Assembly (NCBI GenBank): GCA_012064415.1
Contig: SSNU01000099.1
Span: 20,583-77,992 of the forward strand
From: Gyrodactylus bullatarudis
Taxonomy: Eukaryota; Platyhelminthes; Monogenea; Gyrodactylidea; Gyrodactylidae
Direction: 5' to 3'
DNA: 57,410 nt
Position 1 is the first letter of the stretch. Each line of letters opens with the position of its first letter. Of the stretch, positions 9,881 to 21,420 are shown one piece after another. The translations under genes were made by a program, and so were the position numbers. The notes under the pieces are model-generated. The model was not told the DNA's origin. It saw only the letters and a list, made by a program, of their open reading frames with translations, and did not search any database.

Positions 9881-10741
9881 ACCGAATCTTGAGATAAAAT
9901 GTATACCATTTGAGAGCTGATGAAAAACTTACCAATTTCGCAAATTTTTATTAAGCTGTGATTTATTTCTGGTGTTTGTATTGAAAAAATCTTAATTATA
10001 TCTATTTTCAGCCATGTGGTGACAAGTTGGACTGCATGCTCTTTCTCAAACTCATACTACTTATTTTCTAAAAGAGTTTCAATCTAATCAATTTATACTA
10101 AATCAAAATCATAAACCGATGAGTTTAGAATAGTAGTACAGAAATCTTAATTGATACTTTCAAGAGCCTCTAAGACCTTTTAATTTAAAATAATTTGATA
10201 GAATGTTTCATTTCAATGCTAGTCTGGCTAGTTGATTAGTCCGGTTTCCTTAACATTTAAGGCCCGATACCATCTCAGATATCAGCAGCAAGTTCTACGA
10301 AATCTGCTATGGTTTTCAAGCTTGATTTTCACCTTAAAGGCAGTAAAAACTTTTATAAAAATTTAAATCCTGACACAAAGTTGTCGTAAGAAAAAAATCA
10401 GATCTGATTCACTGTCAGTGCAACTGAAGATAAGAGGAAGAAGCTCGGAAGAAATCATAGACTGATAGAAAAAACACACCGAAATGAATTTTTCTTTATC
10501 CACACATGTACTGAGTGTAAGATAGACATGTCAATGATATGACTAGACACAAATTTGTTCTTTCCTATATTTTGGGATTGAGTAAACTTAAAAAGGTTTC
10601 AAAGTTAGTCATTTATAAATATTTTGATAATTTTGACGTAATAAAAAGGGGTAGGAAATACGCACATAAACCCACGCATATACCATGTATACACGATATA
10701 TGGTATCGCTGAAGTGTGAGGTTATCTCCAGTCCTACCCAT
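9881..10741. other. Intergenic or PLE-A2 5' region, no gene seen
   Basis: No ORF or RNA motif recognised. Near 10660-10700 there is a short palindromic stretch (ataccatgtata, atatggtat). Confidence 0.45.
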
Positions 10742-11937
10742 TTCTTGTATTAGAAAGACTTAAACGTAGAAACGACACCATATTAACAAAGCTAGACAAA
10801 GGTACGGGTCTGGCATTGATAAAGAGAAAAGATTACACCAAAGGAATGTTGAACATCCTAAATGATCATGAAAAATTCATCAAGACCAGAACAAAATTAC
10901 AGGATTACCAACCTATAATATTTGAAAAGAAAGTGAACAAGGTACTTAAAGAGATGCAAAAAAAAGTAATAGATGAGAACCTCTATGGGAGATCGAGATG
11001 TTCAAACAGCAATACCAATCGATTATATGGTCTCCCCAAAATTCATAAAATGAACCTTAATGAGAAAGCCAGTCAGCTACACATAACTTAGCAAAATGGT
11101 TGGTGGAAATCTTGACACCAATGAAAGAAGAAGTCTGCAAATTTTCATTAAAGGATTCATTTGATTTGGTTGATACAGTAAAGGAGAAGAATATAAGAGA
11201 TCTCAAAATGGTTTCGTTTGATATCTCTTCATTATTTACAAGTGTCCCGTTGGAGGAAATGATCAAATACATAAGTGAATTTGTAAAAGCAAACAAGGAG
11301 AAATTTCCTATATCGTTCCATTGGGTTCGCAAACTATTGGAGCTTTGGTGTAAAAACGTGGTATGTACATACAACAAACAAATTTATGTGCAAAAAGATA
11401 GAGTTGCAATGGGCTCACCCCTTGGACCCCTGTTGGCAGACTTATTTTTAGCCAAATTAGAAAACAGCACACTGAAGCCAATCATTGAAAGTTGTGATAG
11501 ATATTGGAGACACGTAAATAATACCTTAATTTTCATCCATAAGAATAGGGACGAAAATTAATTATTGTCAAAGTTTAATGTAGCACATCAGAATTTGAAG
11601 TTCACGATTACCGTTTCTAGAAATCTATATGAACAGAATGGAGGATGGAGCCATTACTAGATACATTCACAGGAAGAATACTTTCACAGGCAAATTGATG
11701 AATTCCTTTGCACCGCTATCATACAAAAGAGGATTAGTGAAATCTTTATTCTCAAGAACTAAGAAACTAGCATCTGAACAACTGTGGGAAGATGAGAAAG
11801 AAAAACTGATTGGAATTTTCATGAGTAAAAACTATCCTAGACAGTTCATCCTCAATAACATGGAGTCTAGCGAGTCAAACAGAACGGACGAAGAAGAATT
11901 TTATTATACAATTACAAATGTATTGGACAATATATGA
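10742..11937 (+). pseudogene. PLE-A2: Penelope-like RT with mutated catalytic site, truncated linker
   Basis: From 10750 the frame gives LERLKRRND and TKLDKGTGLALI, then RLYGLPKIHK, the N-terminal RT signature. A shift near 11050 leads to NLAKWLVEILTPMK, MVSFDISSLFTSVPL (motif A), DRVAMGSPLGPLLADLF and RHVNNTLIF. The last is the catalytic YVDD turned to HVNN, so both Asp are Asn and a Gly is now Arg in the block before. After a stop the linker continues at 11629-11937 (FAPLSYKRGLVKSLFSR, NYPRQFILNNMES) and ends early with no nuclease. The copy is inactive. Confidence 0.88.
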
Positions 11938-11939
11938 AA

Positions 11940-12175
11940 CCTCCTAAACAAGACTTATTCATAAGTTAACCTCATACATCATATAATACATATTAAACAT
12001 ACATTTACATATCCCACCCTAGGGTGGGAAATATCACCTTTCACACATAACCTCTACCCCCGTTTGACATGATGTCACATTGATGTCCTCCCCTCCCACA
12101 ACCAACACAAGAGAGCCAATCAGATTTTATCATATTTTTCTTTGTATTTTACTATATATTTGGCATGACACTTGA
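11940..12175 (+). repeat. PLE-A2 3' end (pLTR) with promoter, ribozyme truncated
   Basis: Contains the palindrome tcccaccctagggtggga (12012-12029), CCAAT (12116-12120) and ttactatatatttggcatg, the PLE-A end layout. It breaks off just where the hammerhead core should start. Confidence 0.75.
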
Positions 12176-12189
12176 ACCTCTATTGGGGG

Positions 12190-12330
12190 GACTTGATTCT
12201 AACTAAACTGGAAAACCCCTCGTTAAAAGAGACAATTGACAGGTTTGATAGTTATTGGCGTTATGTGGATGACACACTTCTCTTTGTAAACAAGGATATA
12301 AAAGAAAGTGATATACACAAAACTTTCTAG
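12190..12330 (+). pseudogene. PLE-A3: RT fragment with intact YVDD
   Basis: A 46-codon frame reads ILTKLENPSLKETID, then DSYWRYVDDTLLFVNKD, ending in TAG. It is the catalytic stretch of a family A RT. It starts abruptly next to the broken PLE-A2 end and stops before the linker. Confidence 0.8.
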
Positions 12331-12527
12331 AAAATGTATTATTCGAAAAATAATCGATCGAAATATTTTTACCTGATAAAACTTCACAATAAAATAATAA
12401 AAATGTTTATTTTGACTAATATCATTATGCTTTTGCCTCCGAACCTTTTTCTATTAATCTAGCTCCATTAATAGGCGTAATATTTTTTTTCGTTTTACAT
12501 CAATAAAAATAACTCAAATAACATTTT

Positions 12528-12709
12528 TAATTTTTTTATTCAGTATTTTTCACCGATATAAATTGCATGACCTTATAGAGGAAGATGAGATCAGTTCCTT
12601 TGTATAAATTGAAAATAAATAACTCTAATTTCTTATGTAGTTCAATACCTTAGATTGAATCAGGGTATGAAATAACGTGGATAATAATAATTAGGATTTT
12701 TTGTACCAA
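12528..12709 (-). repeat. Right arm of the 3 kb-spaced inverted repeat
   Basis: Reverse complement of 9695-9880, ending ggattttttgtaccaa. Confidence 0.8.
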
Positions 12710-12715
12710 TGTTCC

Positions 12716-12872
12716 TTTGTCATTTCGAAAAAAGGTGTTCATTCAGAAAAATGGAATAGCAATAAGATCTCCTTCAAGTCCTCTTCTAGCAGATATTTTC
12801 TTGAGAGGTTAGAATTCAAAGAATGTCTGACCCTATCAATTCTTTCACTGCTGATGATACTCTATTATGATA
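12716..12872 (+). pseudogene. PLE-C1, 5' part: RT fragment interrupted by LINE-b
   Basis: The frame gives IAIRSPSSPLLADIFL, a degraded GVAMGSPLGPLLADLFL block, and after an early stop SFTADDTLL, a relic of YVDD. The PLE then breaks off at LINE-b sequence in opposite sense and resumes at 14667 with the linker and nuclease. This reads as a LINE landing inside an older PLE. Confidence 0.7.
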
Positions 12873-13790
12873 TTTTATGATGAGTAGATAATGAATAATG
12901 TTGAAGAAAGTTATCGGCAGGTTTTCATTAATGTTTGTCACAGCTTTTATCGTATTAAGATCCGTGAATTCAAAGTATTTACCTATTTCCTTCACATCGT
13001 TTAAGATTTCAATGTTTGGAAAAGTTATCATGGCATACACTCCATGATGATCTTTAGTTGGAAATATTTTTTGCACATCAAAGTTTATTGATGAATTTTG
13101 TTCAGTTAAAATACAGTCAAGAATATTGTTTAGTCTAGTTGGAGTATTTATTCTTTGATGCAATCCCAAGCTATAGAGGTATGTTCCCAATAGAGTATTG
13201 GGATCATTCCAATTTTCGTTAGGAAGGTTGAGATCACAGAGAATTATGATTTCATTGCCTATATTTACTAAATCATTTACAGAGTTTATTAAGAAGGAAT
13301 CATCACTAATTGTGTTATTAGGTCTTCTGTAAATTAGAAGAATGTTTAATCTTTTTTGCTGATTTAGCTTAATAGCACAGTTTAGAAGTTCATTCTTATT
13401 AATAGAGAAACAGGTTGATGACCCAATATCAAATGATTTCTTTATAAAAATTATAACTCCTCCATGTTTATCACCAACTCTGTCAGATCTTATAAAAACA
13501 TAATTATCAATGTAGAGACTATTGTCGGAGTGAGAGTCGTGCAGTCATGTCTCAGTAAAACAGTATAAATCATATTGAGTGTTTAATATAAAGGCTTTTA
13601 GAAGAAAATAGACAGAAAATAAGGATCTTATATTTTGTAGAAAAAGAGAGATAGTAGTATTTTTAGATAACAAGAAAGAAGGAGTATTATTTACAATGCC
13701 AGTTCTAGTTGCTTGTACTCGCAGTGATATCTGGGGCTGGGTTTTGACTAGAAGAAATGACAGAGTTTCTTGATCGAGGAAGTAAATTAT
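12816..13790 (-). pseudogene. LINE-b ORF2, endonuclease domain only
   Basis: From ~13790 down, the frames show LQNIRSLFSVYF, TQYDLYCFTET, KHGGVIIFIKKSF, LLIYRRPNNT, CDLNLPNENWNDP, NILDCIL and TKDHHGVY: a nearly whole exonuclease-endonuclease domain. The coding stretch ends at ~12880 where PLE-C1 sequence begins, so the RT half is missing. 12880-13337 matches LINE-a at 985-1456 with very few differences. Loss of the 3' half is unusual for a LINE, which normally loses its 5' end. Confidence 0.82.
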
Positions 13791-14657
13791 TATTATGACT
13801 TATTGTCTGAGATTCAGTATTATGAGGTGGATATAAATTGAAATCTTTATTTTGATTTAAACTATTCTTTTTAGCAATATATTCAGAGGTAGATATAGTT
13901 TGCTGAAGGATGGTTTTATCTCTAGAGGTTCTTATTTTGAGCTTTTGGAATGATTTTTTGTTTTGAATAAAAAAGTCTCTATGAATTTTTGAGTTAGTAA
14001 GTATTTTTATGGGTCTGCATTTACCTGGAATTTGTTTGCCAATTCGAGTTATTTTTATGATATTCTCAATTTTATTTTCTAGTTTATCTAAGTAACCAGA
14101 ACATTTGGAATATCATTTTCGGATTCAGGCAGGTTATAGATAGTGAGGTTTTTTGATTTTTCAGTCCGTTGATTAATCTCATTGACCATAGAATTTATTT
14201 TTTGATCAACTATTTTAAGATCATTTAGAGAATATTTGGAGATCTCTTGTTTATTAGCGAAGGGAAAACTATAAAAGGACTCACAAATATTCATTTGTTG
14301 CTTGAGTTGGTTTATTTCTGTTTTCATTGAAGTGTTTTCGTCTGTAATGCGAGCATTGATCTGTTTGAGTATGTTCACTTCGTAAGTTAGATCTTCCATG
14401 AGTTCGAGTAATCCTTCAACAGTAATGTTTTCTGGATATGGATTGTCAGATATGGATCCATCAGTAGAAATGCGATTTCTTTTTTCAGGCAAAAAAGGAT
14501 TTTTTTGGCTTTGGAGACATTGAGTTTGATGAAAATTTAAACTTAATGGTCTGGGGAAGAGAATACGACGAAATACCAAATGGAATAAAGACGGGGGAGT
14601 TCTGTTTATTGGAAAATGGTTATCCAACCAAGTTGTGAATACAGAGGAAGGCGACAA
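13700..14657 (-). pseudogene. LINE-b ORF1 (coiled coil and RRM-like nucleic-acid-binding protein)
   Basis: The frame starting at 14657 has a long heptad-like stretch (ENITVEGLLELMEDLTYEV, LKQINARIT, MKTEINQLKQQMN), then KNLTIYNLPES, the usual opening of the RRM-like fold of LINE ORF1 proteins. A shift near 14090 continues into RIGKQIPGKCRPIKILTNS and FQKLKIRTSRDKT, the C-terminal part of that fold. It then runs to ~13700 just before ORF2. ORF1 proteins coat the element RNA. One frameshift makes this copy defective. Confidence 0.75.
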
Positions 14658-14666
14658 AAAAAAATT

Positions 14667-15082
14667 TTAATGAAACTCAACTTCAAAGAGAACGGCTATA
14701 GTAATATTAGGAAAAAACTGAACAAGCTCATCGATCAAAATTATGACAATATACAATTGAAACTTGTATTTAAAACCATAAGGATTTACTAGACCCTCAA
14801 GAAAAGACTCTATTGATCTAAAAATTTGACTTTGGTGCTTCGTATATAGGACGTAAAATTAAGAAGTTGTCAATAAGATGTCATGATCATCTCAATAAAA
14901 ATACTGCGCTGACCAGACATTTAAAAAACGAAAACCATGGTGCTTCGGTTTCTAATTTTTATATTTCATTCAAGGACCCAGGGGATGACAGCACAGATGA
15001 ATGGGTGACTGAGAAATTCTTCATCAACATGTATAAACCTAATTTGTGTGTTCATTGTTATATTCTCAAATACTTGAAATAA
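14667..15082 (+). pseudogene. PLE-C1, 3' part: linker end and GIY-YIG nuclease
   Basis: 14667 onward reads MKLNFKENGYSNIRKKLNKL and LKLVFKT (linker). After a shift at ~14800 it gives FGASYIGRKIKKL, a GIY-YIG nuclease block with Tyr and the following Arg. The frame 14867-15082 continues CHDHL, LKNENHGASVSNFYISF and FFINMYKPNLCVH, ending YLK and TAA. The same NLYKPNLCV-type ending is in PLE-C2 at 46.3 kb. There is no basic PIP-like tail here, unlike families A and B. Confidence 0.82.
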
Positions 15083-15540
15083 ATATATACATTTAATTTA
15101 CCACTTTATTGCATTACAGATTAACAAAGACCATCCTGGACACCGCGCGAGGAAGATAATGAACGAAGACCGCGTTATTAATTTTAAATTATTATAATCA
15201 AGAGATACCTTTAATAATGAGTTACTTATGTCCCACTCAAATACATCTTGTGTTCTTCCTTCACCTACATATACAACATTCATAAGAATTATTAATTTAA
15301 TTTTCAACTACCTCGGTCTATGTGAGCTTTTTCATCATTTTCTCTTCACAGTTGCTATTTATTGAAGAGTTTCGTGTTTTTTCAGCTTACATAATCTTCT
15401 TGTTTCCATTCATGACTATTATAATCTTTAACTTTTTTTTATTTCTTTATAAATTGTCGATTATTATTTTTCATTCAACCTTTAACTTTTATCATTTAAA
15501 TATATCTCTATAAATTATATCAATGTTAACTCTAATTTTA
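15083..15540 (+). repeat. PLE-C 3' end region
   Basis: 15305-15400 (tatgtgagctttttc, then attgaagagtttcgtg) matches 46335-46410 after PLE-C2, so this is the shared 3' untranslated end. 15085-15300 looks like an extra insert of unknown origin. No hammerhead core is left in this copy. Confidence 0.55.
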
Positions 15541-18239
15541 TCTTTTATCGAGTCTAGATATATTTCAGATAAGAAAAAAAGCTTTTCTCTAACGGTTTTA
15601 AAACTTTTTCCTGTTATCATTAGTTTATATTATTTAGCTCATCTGGGAACAGTCTATTTAATTTATCTTTGAGCTTTATCGAATATTTTTTGATAAATTG
15701 AAAAAAGAAAGAAAGAAATCTTGTGTTCATCTTCTCTCATAAATTAGATATTAGGATTCATTGAATTGGGATTAAAAAGTAAGAATTGCTTTGTAAAAAA
15801 TAGAGATTTCTGTAAAAATCATAGATTCACAACTTCATATCAATTAGCTTAAGATAAAACATATGAAATCATAACAGAAAAATTACAAGAACCTGTATAA
15901 ATTCATTGAATTCGGTTAATGTAGAAGATTTTGTTCCGTTGAGGTATCTTAAATTTACTTACTTACATCTTACGTTTGATATTCAAACATATTCATATCA
16001 ACCAAATTATTCCAAAAAAATTTTCACAAAATCACCGTTAAAGCAAGTCGATCAGACCTTTTCGTAATTTTGACAGAAAAAGATATTTAAATGTATTTCA
16101 GAAACCTAATCGACTATTGTATCAATAATTTAAATTACCCGACAACTGAACTGTAAAAAAATATTTTAGATTATAATAAACGTCAAAGAATGTATAAGAT
16201 GAAGATAAAAATTTAAGAAAAACTAAATATTTTACTCATAATTTTATGTTACGTACTCAACTTCACTGAAAATATTAACTTTCCTAAAATACGTCCAATT
16301 CCATCCCTGTTTAATCAGATAATTGCAAGTTAAAAGTTGCTTGATTTCAGCAAAATACTCTTTCGAAAAAATATGTTAAAACGAGTAGTTGTATCCATCC
16401 TTATGCCACAGTATAGATACTTTTAAACACATAATTACTCAAAAAGATATTCGAAATCTAAAAACATCATGCTCCTCTTGAATCTTGAATTATTTCCTTT
16501 TTATAGAATAATAAAGAAATTATTCTTCTTTTATATGAAGTATTGGTAAATTTATAGTAGAGTTAATTACACATATGATTTCTTGTAGATTACATGTCTT
16601 AGAAAAGTTATATTTAAAGCCTTTTTATTCATTCAAATAACCAATAGAAATAAAGAAACAGAAAAACCATATCATATTCGAGAATTTGATTGAAGAACTT
16701 CTATGGACCAAATTTTAAGCTTTTCATGCTTAGATAGTGCTCTATTAGTATACTGTTCGTGGAAATTACTCGTTTTCTCTAGTAATCAAGAATTATTATT
16801 AAAATTAGTACTTTTGGTGCGACGAATATGAATATTTAAAAATATCTTTTTCTAAAGACTTATTGTCTTGTTTTTGACTTACTGCTGTTTCCTTTCATAA
16901 TGAGGCCGTAAAGACTATTCTACTAACTTACTTGACAAGATATAAAGGATTTCTTTAATTTTATAAAATTATAAATTAGAGGATTACTTTTCATTTTTCA
17001 AACTATGCAAGGATATTGGATATTTGGCTTCTTACAATAAAGAGCTATGAAATAATTTATTCAAAATTTTTATTCAAATTCTAATTTCAAATTTTATGAT
17101 TTTTTTTTCTCACATCTTTGATTTTCTTACAATTTTATTACACTCTTCAAATTCCACAAATAAATTGTTTAGTAATGATATTATTAATTCGCTTCTATTT
17201 TAAATAACATATGTATCAGCAAATGAAAGTATTAATTTTTAGGGAGAAAGTCATTGATCTCTGTTCTTAGGTGAGCTATAGTTAATTCTATGAGTGAAAA
17301 AAGGTTTGATACCAGTTATTTATATACCAAGTTAAAGTATATTAATTCTAAGAAGGTTTAAAAAATTGACGATGAGGTGAGAAACTGCTTGTTCCTTATT
17401 TGCTAATGAGTGCTCAACGCTGATTGGTTGGAATTTTGAGCAGAGAGGTATAAAAGCAAACCGCCGGCATATATTTAATTTATCTCGAGTCATCATGTGT
17501 GAAATTGATTCGATTGCTGAACCGTATCAACAATTTTGCAACTTGATATTATTTAAAATAAAAGTAAAAGTTCTCAAAGTGAGAAAATTTGGGCACCAAA
17601 GTATTTTAACTAAATAAACAGAAAACTCTATAAAATTATGAAGAGATCAGGAATAAACCAAGTATATTCAAGAACTATTCTTACTGAAAAAGATAAGAGA
17701 GAAAGATTGATAGTTTAATAATTTTATGCTTTTTATTAAAAATAGATAAAATTTTTTTAAACTCACACAACCCTTAAAAATTAAATTAACTGTTTATAAG
17801 TTGATATTTAAATTTACTTAATATCACAATATTCAAAGAGATAGAGCTAAAACATGATAATAATTCCGAACAGCAGAGTCCACGATAAATCCTAACCTCA
17901 ATGAACTACTTCCACGTGCTCAATGCGCGTTGAAATATCATTCTCTAAAGAAAAAATATTTTAACGTATAAATTAAGTGGAATGTCATAATCCTTAGCAA
18001 TTGAAAGAGTTTAAAAATAGTCCTAGCAATCAGTCCTATGAAAAAGAATTCATACTCACAGAGCATTTGTATCTCTATTTTATAATCAAATTCATAGTTT
18101 GATATAAGTTACACTTCAGCTATTATGATTCTGAAAAAAATTAAGTCATATCATAATTGAATAAAACTTAAAATAGTTCAGCTCATCACCCGATTTTTCA
18201 AATAGAATTCGCTTATATTTACTTGATAGTGTATCTTAA
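15541..18239. other. Long AT-rich stretch, no gene seen
   Basis: Only short chance ORFs. One promoter-like block stands out (17420-17460) but nothing coding follows it. Confidence 0.55.
17420..17460 (+). promoter_or_regulatory. Isolated CCAAT/TATA promoter-like block
   Basis: ctgattggttgg is followed by agaggtataaaagc and a small GC-rich patch (ccgccggc). The same agaggtataaa phrase occurs in the inverted repeat at 46811-47117, so this is likely a mobile-element end. Confidence 0.4.
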
Positions 18240-18574
18240 AATTCGAAGAATCTGCATTGTGCCCTCTTACTTGGATTCGATGCTGAACTGGGTACTATTA
18301 AGTGTTCTCTCACTCTTTCATCAAGTGTTTTTAATTACGAGGATATGCACGCTAAAACAAACTGATAGATCCTTCCTTTTATAAATAATCCTGGAGTTGT
18401 TACGAACATTTATGAGCTTGAATGTCTTTGAGATTAGATTTAGCTTTCTGCCAGGAAATGTTCGTTACCTGATGTTGTTCACGATCGATCTACAAAAATC
18501 TCCTTTTAATGTACCAGATATATTGGTTTATCGTCATCCTCTTCTCTATTCTTATCATTAGGGTTATAGTTTTT

Positions 18575-18985
18575 TCATTGAAGCACTCCGGTTTCATTCT
18601 GGTGAAGTTTTTGATCCTTGCTGTTTCTTACCTCATCCAGTAAGCTGTCTTCGTCCTGCACATTTTCGAGTAAATTGACATCAGATAAGTTGACAATCGA
18701 TACATCTTCATTTTTGTTGGTCAACCTTGTAGTTGTGTTGGTGAGGTGTGAGCGGCTCTTTTTGCAGTACATCTCCCATCTGATTTTACATTTGCAATGA
18801 AAACAACTTCGTGATTTCCGTACGATCTCATTGCTATAGTGATTTAATCGATTAGGTTTTTCTCTCGTGCCGTCGGAGTTCCCTAACGTGAAACATCTGA
18901 ATGCTGAATCGAGTATTGATAATATGAATGTAATTGAAAAACAGTAATCATTGATTAAAAAATGAGCCTTAATATAAGATATCAC
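18575..18985 (-). CDS. ORF of unknown function with a cysteine cluster; possible exon
   Basis: Minus-strand ORF of 136 codons in a patch richer in GC than its surroundings (18240-18900). After a hydrophobic opening it contains RCFTLGNSDG, then SCFHCKCKIRWEMYCKK (four Cys and a Trp), and an acidic end (NLLENVQDEDSLLDEV). A pyrimidine-poor but plausible splice acceptor (cgattcag) precedes RCFTL, so the true exon may start there and the hydrophobic part may be intron. The C-x2-C-x-C...W...C pattern faintly recalls the last cysteine block of Wnt ligands, but several expected Cys are absent. I do not assign a function. It is the only host-gene-like coding stretch of this length in the window. Confidence 0.35.
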   Translation of the reverse strand: MISYIKAHFLINDYCFSITFILSILDSAFRCFTLGNSDGTREKPNRLNHYSNEIVRKSRSCFHCKCKIRWEMYCKKSRSHLTNTTTRLTNKNEDVSIVNLSDVNLLENVQDEDSLLDEVRNSKDQKLHQNETGVLQ

Positions 18986-18989
18986 TTTT

Positions 18990-20860
18990 GCAGAGCGCGT
19001 GAATAAAGTAAGAAAAGATTATGTGATTTTTAAAATTAACTTCAGAATAATTAACATACTCATTTTTACATTTTTTTCTTTTCATGAAAATTCATAATAA
19101 CGTGAATTCCATGCAATTAATATGATATTATCTTATCGTATGGAATACTGGAAATATAAAAGAATATTTTTTTTCTTATGAAAGTTGAAAGAACGAAAAA
19201 GTAAGATTAATCTAACATTCTACAACAGAATATTTATTTATAACTATGAGATTTTCCACCAGATATGTTTTCATTTTTAGTTTCAAATTTAATTCTTTCC
19301 CGTTCTTCTCTGATTCTCTCTTCAAAAATGATAAGAGGTGATATTATATAACAATTTACTCACAATTTTGAACAGTGTACTCTATTCATGTAATTTTCTA
19401 ATCATGCTCCAAACTCTGAATATTAAAATTGTTTAAGTTGTTAGCCATTCAGGAAAACTTAGGATTCTTTTCTGATCAAGGCATTTTCAAGGTATATACC
19501 AGAATTCAACTAGAATATATAATATTTTCCAGTTCAGTTTACAGCACCAGCAAAAATTAAAAAGGTGGCAAAAAGTGAAAATGACTAGATGGCAACAAGA
19601 ATTGATAATCAAATCATCATCTAACCTATGATTATTGAAAAGGGAGAGAAGAGAAACTGCACAACAATCAAATTGATCGAATGTTTCCTTGAGACAATAG
19701 TAATAGTTCAAGAGATCAATCTTTCCAACCAGCCCCCTCCCAGGTCTCCGATTAATTATTGTAATTAGTATTCATATGTTAACCGGGGTAGAGTGTTCTA
19801 TATGAGTTTAGGATATAGCTTGAATATAATTCATTATTGTTTATTGGATGAGGTAATTTTTTTATAGATTTTATTCAACGTACTCGCTATAACTAAGTAA
19901 TTTAATATTTATATTAATTCAAATTTTCAAGAATTTTGTGAATACACAAACCAAGAAAAATAGTATAACTAGCTTTAAAATTAAATAAAATAGGATGAAA
20001 ATATTTATACTTGAATACCATAGTTGTTATAGTTGTATAAACAAGTAATTGTAATTAACTGATGAATTAGTCCTTAGTAATACTTTACTGATTTGCTAAT
20101 TTAATATTTTTTGAATGACAAATTCTTCTTAAAATATTTATGAATCATACATTGTGAAACTGAAGTTTCTTTTGACGGAAAAACCTCTAATATGCTGAAC
20201 CAAACGTGTAGGTTTCATTCAGATTTAAAAAGAGAAAAAGTCTAAAAACAAGAAAAAAACATGATTCGGCAGAAATTTATCAAGAATATCTCGTTCAGTT
20301 CATCGATGATCCACTTCTAAAAAAATTATTTTTGATAACTTGAATTACGTCTTTATTATGAAATAGAAATTACACAACTGGAGAGTCAAGGTTTGCTCTC
20401 CATATTTATACTTAATCAAAAATAATAAATTTCATTTAAAAAATCTTTAGAACATTATATTTCTCAATGATTGCTTAGTTATTAGTTATCGTAATAAAAT
20501 TCATTGAGAGAATAGAATATTCTAGAACACTATTTCATCTACATGAGATATTAATTCAAGGAAATCATATTTCCTTTTATATATAGCGTATGATACTTTG
20601 AAATTCAGAGTCTGAATAGTATTATTCTTATACACCATGTCATATAAAAGTATACATGATGTATTATTCTAGTACAAAGTTAGAAAAAAACGAATTTCAG
20701 GCTTTATACTAACTTTGTACTGATTTAGGCGTATTAGTAAATCTAGAGATTTACTGATTCAAGGTTTGTACGGTAACATATATATCCAATCCCAAAAAAT
20801 TAGAAAATCCGCAAGCCTAATAAATGATGTTTTAACAGAATCATACAATAAAACTCAGGT
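18990..20860. other. AT-rich stretch, no gene seen
   Basis: Chance ORFs only. At 20674-20740 there is an inverted repeat (agtacaaagttag against ctaactttgtact, about 30 bases apart). Confidence 0.5.
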
Positions 20861-20869
20861 AAAATTACT

Positions 20870-21120
20870 AAGAATATTTTCAGTTGAATAATGCTGAGTT
20901 AATCGGTTTTAAGATGAAATATCGACAAGTCATCCATTTTGGAAACAAAGAAGAAAGCGATGATATTTTTTTCACAAATCAGGCCCTTATTTTTGGCATA
21001 CTCATCAGTGTGATACATGCCATATATATGTTACATTTTTTAGAAGTTAGTATCTTCCAGAAGTTACTAGCCGTTTGGGAAATTCATTTTGTACGTTTCG
21101 GAAATATTCATTTTTAGCTT
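20870..21120. repeat. PLE-related repeat debris with degenerate hammerhead
   Basis: tttcagttgaataatgctgag at ~20878 recurs near 21376. 21040-21110 (agttagtatcttccagaag...) recurs near 25600-25660 on the far side of the hAT element. A minus-strand hammerhead relic lies at 20981-21022. Confidence 0.5.
20981..21022 (-). ncRNA. Degenerate hammerhead ribozyme relic
   Basis: In the minus sense UGGCAU, then CUGAUGA, then AUGCCA are intact, but the GAAA core has become AAAAA. The UGGCAU/AUGCCA pairing is 6 bp. Probably inactive. Confidence 0.55.
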
Positions 21121-21420
21121 AGTACGTTCTAAGGATTGGAAAATAGCGGGGGGGGGGTCAATTCACACCTAAAAATATTAATTCTATACTCAGTACGTAC
21201 TAAAATTTCGAAATAATTTAAGGAACATAGGGCGAAGCAGTTTGACCAATATTGTACATTGTAAAATATACATAGAAATATTGTACAGTTTTAAAAAGAA
21301 TTTCAAATGTAACTTCAAGTGACATCAATTACTAAATGTTTAAATAAACATTGAATAAATAACAGCTGGGAAGTTTTCAGTTGAAAATGCTGAGGTATAT
21401 CGGTTGAGTTATATCAAGGT

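Noticed and set aside
12836..12850. CTGATGA hammerhead-like core
   Set aside because: It is the coding sequence of the RT ADD motif in PLE-C1. No GAAA or helices follow.
15322..15513. 63-codon hydrophobic ORF
   Set aside because: Low-complexity T/A-rich sequence in the PLE-C 3' end; no conserved frame with the second copy.
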